DNA from: Cylicocyclus nassatus
Lineage: Eukaryota; Nematoda; Chromadorea; Rhabditida; Strongylidae
Assembly (NCBI GenBank): GCA_958299035.1
Contig: CATQJL010000001.1
Coordinates: 76,839,594-76,903,593 of the forward strand
DNA: 64,000 bases
Direction: 5' to 3'
Positions 57,455 to 64,000 of this stretch are shown one piece after another (the stretch's first letter is position 1; the number at the start of each line of letters is the position of its first letter). The notes below the pieces were generated by a model, which searched no databases, had not been told where the DNA came from, and worked only from the letters and a program-made list of their open reading frames with translations. Made by a program: the position numbers and the translations under genes.

Positions 57455-59120
57455 TCGGTCTATTCATCCCGATCTAGCAAGGCTGAGGTCATGCTCATCT
57501 ACTCTGCCACTCCATCACATAGTCAAACTAAACTAAGCCTCTTTCACGAGTTTTCTTCACGCTTTTGGGTCCATCACTTTCATCGTTGCATCTCTCATCG
57601 TCTTTCTGAAGGGGTTTACCTCTACGAGCTGGTTAGCAAATATCACTCATGCAGATTTTGGATGCTACTTATTCGTTTGTCAAGACAACTGGTTCATACA
57701 TCATTTTTCCAGTCATGAGTTTTGAACGACTTTCGGACAACGCTTTCTTTACAGCTTAGAGCTTATAACGATTCAAAGTTGGAACACAACTGATACGCAG
57801 GAAACTGTACAGCAGTAGCATTTTCCTAAATGAGATTTATAAGTATCTCTGTCGTATTATGTAAAAGTTCCGATTCCAGGCCGGAGAGCGAACCAAATTA
57901 GTTATCTGCACATTACTTGACGACTTACAGAAAAAAGCATTTTCGTCAGTGCACGGATGAAGAGAAGAGTCAAAGGTCAATGACATGATCGTTGTGATAG
58001 GTTTACCTCCTCAAAGATCTGGTTTCAGAATGGAGGAAGAGTGAGTGGTGTCGGAGGCGATGTTCACCACTTCTGGCTTCAACATCCTCATAAACTGCAG
58101 CGATGTGCGCTTTTTGAAACCCAACAGTGCTCAAGATTTGTGCACACTCTCCATCGCACTATCTTGTAGTCTCCCGAAGAAATTATACAAAAGATATAAG
58201 TTTTCTTTTTAATTTAATAATAGACAGGCTAATTGCGTTTGGGGTATAGAGTTGATGTAGGGTACATTTGCGGTAACATTACTAATGTTCTCGGCCTTTT
58301 TGTAAGCAATGTTTATCTTGTAGTCTCCCGAAGAAATTATACAAAAGATATAAGTTTTCTTTTTTGGCACGTTTGCCAGAGCTTCTCTTGGCCTATATCT
58401 ATTTGCTTTCATGGCGTGTCCAATTTAAAAAAGTCCTCAGTTACATCCTTAAATAAAGAAAAAAGGATTTGGCGTCTCCAATGCGCGCCAACGTGCATCA
58501 CTTCATAGTCGAAAAGGCTACCAAATGCGTGCAAACCTTTTACAGTGATAGAGGTTATATCATTAGAGCGAAATAATATTCGAAATGAAAATGGCAATAG
58601 AGATAGAGTTTGAATGGAGCAGACCACCAAACTTGTCGAATGCATGACATTTCTGTGGCGCCACCGACATTTATTGACGCCAGGATGAGACACTCGGACG
58701 ATGGCTGAAGAAGCAATATTGTCTTTTTTTATGCCACCTGCTAATGTCAAGATTGTAATGAACTACTTTGGCGAGAGCTACCTTACTCAAGGTACGATCT
58801 ACCTCTAAAATTTGGTACTCATCGCAATCTATCTTTCAAGTTATCTAGATCTACTTGTCAACGTGATAATTACTGACACTGACTTAGAATATGCATGGCA
58901 GTTGCAGTGCATCGCTTTTTCTTATACGCGCGTATTATTTGCACAGCACATTTTATCTTTGGAGTTGTGATGTTGTAGTGGTCTTATAAGGATATTGTCT
59001 AGACCACTGGCTTGCAAGCTCTAAGACCTTATCGGTTCAACTGTTTTAGCTACATCTGCAAAGCTGCGTGAGAATTCTTCAGCAATAGTGAAGCCTGGAT
59101 GTCCGGAGAGATTCCGCTCG
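57455..59120. other. No supported gene; direct repeat at 58161-58364
   Basis: A 50-bp block (ATCTTGTAGTCTCCCGAAGA onward) at 58161-58210 is repeated exactly at 58315-58364. 58455-58540 resembles the body of the SINE at 59129-59374 (AAGGATTTGGCGTCT, CATAGTCGAAAAGGCT). The remaining sequence shows nothing supported. Confidence 0.4.
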
Positions 59121-59128
59121 TTTGGTTA

Positions 59129-59374
59129 AAGTAATAAAGGATAAAGGATTTGCCGTCTTTACGGGCACGCGCCGAACGCACTCTATCTCATAGTCGAAGA
59201 GGCTGATGAAGGCGGCGGCCTAATACACTGACTAGCGGGGATCCAGCCGATTATCAATTCAGTGCTTTTATCATCCCAGATTACTCTGGTACCAATTTAC
59301 CAGGCCCAGGGGCGAGATCGAACCTGCGTGCGATCTGGTCATAGCGGCGCTCATACCACTACACCAGTCGTTCC
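59129..59374 (-). mobile_element. tRNA-derived SINE
   Basis: Minus strand: an A box in TGGTGTAGTGGTATGAGCG (59348-59366) and a B box GGTTCGATCTC (59314-59324), then a tRNA-unrelated body (CTGGTAAATTGGTACCAGAG ... CGACTATGAGATAGAGTG) and a TTTATCCTTTATTAC tail. Partial relatives at 58455-58540, 9360-9445 and 32250-32325 show it is a dispersed family. The pol III head and short A/T-rich tail define a SINE. Confidence 0.7.
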
Positions 59375-59935
59375 CTTAGTTGATGAAGTAGATTTGTAAA
59401 GAGAATTTTCACATTTCTGAAGCTTTTTACTTTTGCTTTCGTAGTTACCCGATTTTGAGAAATAGTTGCTTCATATTTTTATATCTTTTTAGTGTAGATA
59501 GATTTCGGTTCGTACGTGATAAGCAGTGATGTTTGTTGAAATTCTTATATTTCTACATCAAGCATGTGTACTAGAGGCAGCTTATGGCTAACGTCAGTTT
59601 TATAGTGTTGAAGAATACTTTACTGAAGTTACGTGGTATCCACAAATTGAAAGAGTGAGTGATAAAAAATTAATGAAGAGCAAGTTAGTCCTACTGGCAC
59701 CAAAACTTTGTATTTTTGCAGTCATGCTAACTTACTTTTCCTGAAGTAGTGGCGCACACATACCGGACATAGTAACATTCTAATTTTTAATAATAGGTCT
59801 TCTTCAGTTCTCTCTCAAATGATTTTTAATTTCTATTTTTATCAATCATTTTTTTGGACAGTCAAAGAAGATAGGGATTATGTGTCACACAGTTTTGAAA
59901 TTGCCATTCACTTTTTTGAGTCCCAAAAATTGCAG

Positions 59936-60055
59936 CAGGAGAACCTTTTATGTCTTTGGAGGCATCCTTCTTGCCTTGTCTCTTGCTGTGTTTCAAATGA
60001 GATTGTGCTTCAGGGTGAAAGCACATTGCTTGATGGAGAAAGAATTTACCTCGAG
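59936..60055 (+). other. Candidate exon, 120 nt, two open frames
   Basis: The segment is bounded by CCAAAAATTGCAG and CTCGAG|GTACTT and is exactly 40 codons. One frame gives a Cys-containing sequence (CLWRHPSCLVSCC), the other a hydrophobic one (FYVFGGILLALSLAVFQ). No neighbouring exon was identified, so it may be fortuitous. Confidence 0.2.
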
Positions 60056-60336
60056 GTACTTTTCACACAATCCTCATTTTACCTCAAAATATCAATGATA
60101 AATACGGCTTTTGAAGCATCCTCAAAAACTGTGTAGATCGAGTGAATTCTTGCTCGCCAGCGATATTGCCTTTATTAGCGTGTGCAGCGAACTTGGACAG
60201 ATATTGCAGTCTCTCATGATACAGTAGAAAACGCGAAGTGAATGGAAGAGGATCGATTAGAAACAATAACAATGCGCGTGTAACTTGGCAACAGATATAC
60301 TAAGCAAAGACACACTTAAGATGAACGCTTACAGTA

Positions 60337-60671
60337 TTATTTGCCAATGAAGAATGATAGCGTATTCCCAAGCAGTCCGCCACCAGCAGCCCAGAGGGAT
60401 CCGGTCCCCAGCGGATTGAAGTAAGAATAAGACGGGTAGTAGTAAGAATTGAAGTACCCAGGATAAGAAGGATAGTAGTAGTTTCCAAAAGAATTGTACG
60501 AGTTGTAGTATCCAGGAAAGAAGAACTGAAAATTTCCAGTTCTATTAATGCGATGGTTAAAACAATTTGTTTGCTTGATCTTACCTGCCGCTTAACTCTG
60601 TTCCTAACTTTCCCAATCGTGGATTGTTTAGCAGAGAAGTCGATAAATTTTTGATTGATCGATCTGCTCAC
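60337..60671 (-). CDS. GSPWAAGGG-family Tyr-rich precursor with KR site (partial)
   Basis: Exon a (60585-60671) follows GTGGTATTTTAG, phase 0, and encodes 29 residues ending GKVRNRVKRQ, donor CAG|GTAAGATC. Exon b (60337-60525) follows GAAATTTTCAG, phase 0, and encodes 62 residues: FFFPGYYNSYNS, repeated YPSYPGYFNSYYY-type units, then NPLGTGSLWAAGGGLLGNT, LSFFIGK and a stop. The C-terminal block is homologous to the 35839 and 45302 genes. KR followed by Gln would suit convertase cleavage and pyroglutamate formation, and the terminal Gly-Lys could allow amidation; these are inferences. The first exon is unresolved: a signal-peptide exon at 61232-61333 ends in phase 1, which does not join directly to exon a, so an extra exon or another start is needed. 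Confidence 0.65.
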
Positions 60672-61231
60672 CTAAAATACCACAAAAAGACATGTGAAAT
60701 TGTAGCGAGTATCATCCGATATTTTTCTATTTTTATGATCGCTATATTTTCCATTTTCAATGTACCTGAGAGGTATTAGATTGGTACAAAAATAATGGGT
60801 GTTTCGCGAGTTTTCCCTTTGACGTGCTATAATTTTCTAGAAAAATCGACATTTTTTTACTATAAAGACCATCAGGGGCAGCAAACCTTTCGCAATACAG
60901 CGCACATCCATCTATAATCATATCACAGACGTAGAGAAAAACATGGACTGACAAACAAGAAAGTTTCTTCGTGCCCTCGTTTCTAACAAATCATGTCCTA
61001 AGAATTTTGTTGGTATAAAATGTGTAGCCCATCCTGTACCCGCAAGCCATTAGTACAAAGGAAGATGAAAAGGGCTTGAACAAAGAGGGGTTGCAAAAGG
61101 AAACAAATCAGAATTTAAAATTGTATGCTTTCTCAGTTTTTTGTGTCTAAGTCCCTAATTGCGGAGTTTTTTGAGTTTCTGCACACAGAACAGCTAAATG
61201 TTCTTGTAAAAGCTGTCAATGGGAGCTCTAC

Positions 61232-61333
61232 CTTGAATGAAAGGGATTTGGCGATTGCCTCTTCCAAAAGAACTTTGTGGTCCACAAAATAATAAAACGG
61301 CTACCAGGTTGAGCCGCCTATAGTTTAGCCCCA
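61232..61333 (-). CDS. Signal-peptide exon candidate
   Basis: Starting five bases after GTACTTAG, it encodes MGLNYRRLNLVAVLLFCG and then PQSSFGRGNRQIPFIQ, ending at CAAG|GTAGAG (phase 1). The basic n-region and VAVLLFCG core fit a signal peptide. It probably belongs to the family gene at 60337-60671 through an unidentified small exon, or to a separate short gene whose next exon follows GTGTGCAG near 61181. Confidence 0.4.
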
Positions 61334-61557
61334 TGATTTCTAAGTACATAGTAAAGTGTGCGTAATCTAGACAAATTCCATTACATAAAGTATTTAAAAT
61401 CTTCAAAAGAATGCCATTATCTACGCTTGAATTCCGGCCAGAAAAATGAATGAATTGAGATTCCGGTCTCGAGTGCGCTTGTGTGATGCCCTGTAAGTTT
61501 TGAACGAATGAGGCCGAAAGCCCGTTTTAACTGTCAGATAGAGCACGAAATGCTTCT

Positions 61558-62035
61558 TACAAGAGAAGGATACTTGGTCGAAGTGGCGTTTTCATATGAA
61601 ATGTGCACTATCTTATAGTGCATAAAACGCTGATTCCAAATCTGCCTTCATTACCTGCAAAGCGCTTTTGAGAGAGAAGTTCTGGAAATTTTTTGAGGTA
61701 AAAATCCAGTGATTTGGTTAATGTAAAAACAGGTGCTGAGATCTTTTCGGCGCTTGAAAGGAGTAATGACTGACATGAGTTTATTAGATCGAAGATAATT
61801 ATCACATAAAAGGCCTTGGTAGTACTCATTGCCCTATTTGAGCTCACATCAAAGTTCTGAAGCTTTTATTGTAGCCACGCTTTCGAATTTTTTGCATCGA
61901 AAATTTTCGTAACTCCCCTCCCAGAAGCGCTTTGCAGATAAGGAAAGCAAATTTGGAATCAGCGTTGTAGGCCGTATAAGATAATATGCTTTTCATGTTG
62001 AAACGCCACTTCGACCAAATGTCCCTTCCTTGTTA
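61558..62035. mobile_element. Palindromic MITE (ACAAGGGA family)
   Basis: The ends TACAAGAGAAGGATACTTGG and CCAAATGTCCCTTCCTTGTTA, with GTCGAAGTGGCGTTT mirrored. Both arms hold GCTGATTCCAAATCTGCCTT or its complement and a GCAAAGCGCTT word. Same family as 32604-34078. Confidence 0.8.
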
Positions 62036-62239
62036 GTAATATGCAAAAAATTCTTCAAAGAAGAAAGTTTGCTGGAAAAAGTTGTCCTGAAACAAGGCTT
62101 AGAGAATTGCTCATTATTTGCACCAACCTAATACAATACAACAGAAGTTAGAAGTAATGAGAACGTTGTATCTGTCTAAGAATCTATTATCAAATGTTGG
62201 AGTATTGACGGGCAAGTGCTCTAAACGATACCCAATATA

Positions 62240-63052
62240 TTAGGTTGGAAACTAAGTTTTGCAACTGGTCTCATAACTTCCCTCTCACTCAACATGGCGT
62301 ACTCAAATTTTGCCACTGTGTTGGTTATTACGTAAGCTACAAGTGCAGCGGCTGTCCTACCAAATTCTGACGTCGCAGTGAGGGTTACGGTAGGTGCATG
62401 GTATGAAGGTGAAAAATTGAAAGTTTAACGGATTTGGCTGAAACTTGACATAGGGGTGTTATCCGAAATGCTGATCACGAAAACAATAGCGAAATTGCGT
62501 GATAAGGGCTTTTTGTAGGATTACTGTAGGTGTACGACATGGGGTCTCACCCTAAACAAGGAAAAAGGCGTTGATTCAACAAATGAATGTGATATTCGCG
62601 TTTGGCAGGTCAAATAACTTTACTATGTAAAGTCTCGGCGGAATTTGAGCTTCGGACTCTTTAGTCATTGACGGTCGTCCCCAGCAGCTCTTGCGTACAT
62701 TGATTCGTTCGACTTTATGAGGACGCCAAATTTCGACATGCCCCTAAATTTTGTTTCTTTCTTAATAGACCAAGGGAGTCAGTCTCCAGCAATAATTCAT
62801 AGACGAATCCGGATTACTGCGCATGATGTAGGCTGCCGAAGGCTTCATTTTAGCTTGAAACCCCAAGAATTTCTCAAATTTCACTAGTTTTCGAAAAACG
62901 CCTTAAACTTTTCTATTTCGTATTCAAAATTCTGACAATTCGTGCTCACTTGTAGCTCACATTGCCTTCTACATAATGTCAAAGTTTGGATGCGCCATAT
63001 TCAAAGAGAGTGAAGTTATGAAACCAGTTGCAAAACTTAGTTTCCAACCTAA
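62240..63052. mobile_element. Mariner-type MITE
   Basis: The ends TTAGGTTGGAAACTAAGTTT and AAACTTAGTTTCCAACCTAA are flanked by TA (62238-62239, 63053-63054). TTGCAACTGG(T)-CATAACTTC follows inside both ends. 813 bp, non-coding. Confidence 0.92.
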
Positions 63053-63194
63053 TAGTTTCCCTAGTCGTTCGCAGCTATGATTTCCAAGTAAGTCATCTTA
63101 CAACTGCTGGTATAATAGCAGCAAAGCGCATATAGCTTGTCCCAAAATTTCGAAGCGTGATATTCTTAAGGGATAAAACGCTATGTCACTTTGA

Positions 63195-63300
63195 TTTCCA
63201 GAACTTTATAATAATTGAGTGTCAATTATTATAAAGTTTTTATACTAATTGACACTCGATAATTATAAAAACTTTATAATAATCGACACATTTAAAACCC
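63195..63300. repeat. AT-rich palindromic cluster before the hammerhead-like motif
   Basis: Alternating GAGTGTCAATTATTATAAAG and CTTTATAATAATCGACAC units form overlapping hairpins. TTGAGTGTCAATTC appears again near 63466. Confidence 0.6.
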
Positions 63301-63306
63301 CTTTCA

Positions 63307-63345
63307 GACCTCTGAAGAAGACGGTAATTGTCGAAACGTAAGGTC
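63307..63345 (+). ncRNA. Hammerhead-ribozyme-like motif, second copy
   Basis: GACCU (63307-63311), CUGAAGA core (63312-63318), one extra A, helix II GACG/UGUC around a 5-nt loop (63320-63332), GAAA (63333-63336), CGUA, and AGGUC (63341-63345) pairing with the first strand. Predicted cleavage would fall after 63340. Pairing in helix I and helix II is kept although the bases differ from the copy at 27345-27384. It is probably the 3' end of another Penelope-like element whose body is not in the window. The extra A and the lack of helix III leave activity doubtful. Confidence 0.55.
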
Positions 63346-64000
63346 AACAATAAAGATGCACCGCAAAACCTGGTTGGCAGAACAACACTATACAATATTC
63401 GATACAATACAACTATACAATATTCGATACATCATGCTCAGGTTTAAAGAAGAGAGTACGTGGAAATTGAGTGTCAATTCTTTCTCTAGGTTACTATAGG
63501 GAAAAACCGCTCAGCGCAAAAATATGCATTTTTGTGTTGGTCACTTTCAAGACTGAGTGCTTTAAGGAAAATAATCTGTAAGGCTCTGAAAGATATTTAT
63601 GAAGAACCTAGAGAAAACTGCAAAAGAAGTTTGCTCTATTTTCAATGGTCGAATTTTCGGCACTTTTGAGATGGAAGTTTTAAGTTAGCTATAGTCATAG
63701 TTATTACACAAGGCGCAACAGCTTCAACCTTTTTGGGATCAAAGCAATCATGAAATTAGTTCTGTAACATTACTGCTATGAAGGTTACTGTTATGAAGGG
63801 AAGAAAGTACATCATAATTGTTTAGAGTACTCGTCTACAGTTTTCTATAGTTTTCAATCTGATAAGCGGAGGGTTTGATTTTAATTATCAGTTTTGATAG
63901 AATATCAAAACTTGTTGATTCAAGTAGTTTCTCCCCAAATGAAGAAGTTCGAAAATTTATCAGCAAAAATTCATGTTTCAAAGGTCTCACAAACCGCTGT
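63346..64000. other. No supported gene
   Basis: A CTATACAATATTCGATACA word is tandemly repeated at about 63388 and 63412. No exon or transposon terminus recognised up to the window end. Confidence 0.3.

Overview
ORGANISM. This is eukaryotic, AT-rich, repeat-dominated DNA with small intron-containing genes. Splice acceptors are short and strict (TTTTCAG, TTTTGCAG, TTTCTAG, TTTTAG). Several start codons sit 1-25 nt after such an acceptor, the usual layout of spliced-leader trans-splicing. With abundant mariner-type MITEs and a Penelope-like element this points to a nematode, possibly a parasitic or strongylid-like one; that placement is inference. No conserved housekeeping gene, rRNA gene or canonical tRNA was recognised. 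LAYOUT. (1) 1-15.5 kb is one copy of a segmental duplication. It holds an exon relic at 2.35 kb, an 88-codon secreted-protein gene at 8.33 kb (+) and a frameshifted exon relic at 13.7 kb (-), broken up by nested hAT-like, mariner-like, Harbinger-like and Helitron-like insertions. (2) 16.3-18.5 kb holds a two-exon Cys-rich secreted-peptide candidate (-). (3) 18.5-29.6 kb is mostly repeats: a palindromic element with a tRNA-like promoter in each arm, and a decayed Penelope-like element (-) ending in a hammerhead-like motif. (4) 29.6-37.0 kb is the second duplication copy, with the intact paralogue at 31.6 kb (+) and intact exons 2-3 of the GSPWAAGGG gene at 35.8-37.0 kb (-). (5) 38-44.9 kb holds a possible exon 1 at 40.1 kb and further MITEs. 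(6) 45.3-50.6 kb is the best-defined gene: three exons on the minus strand, 86 aa, whose large second intron contains four MITEs. (7) 52.4-53.1 kb is a Helitron-like element carrying a (CA)97 tract. (8) 54.7-57.45 kb is a second Penelope-like element (+) split by a mariner MITE. (9) 59-64 kb holds a tRNA-derived SINE, a third GSPWAAGGG-family gene encoding a KR-containing Tyr-rich precursor, two palindromic MITEs and a second hammerhead-like motif. HOW IT FITS TOGETHER. The functional content is a cluster of very small secreted-peptide genes. A previously unnamed family, read here by joining exons in phase, combines a signal peptide, a Gly/Met/Pro/Tyr-rich middle and a conserved C-terminal block (GTGSPWAAGGGL-GN-L-F). 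It is present as three live or probably live loci and two relics, all on the minus strand. A second family (8.33 and 31.63 kb, plus strand) was duplicated with it. The pattern looks like birth-and-death evolution of secreted effector or antimicrobial-type peptides in a transposon-rich region; the biological role is inference. No homology search could be run.
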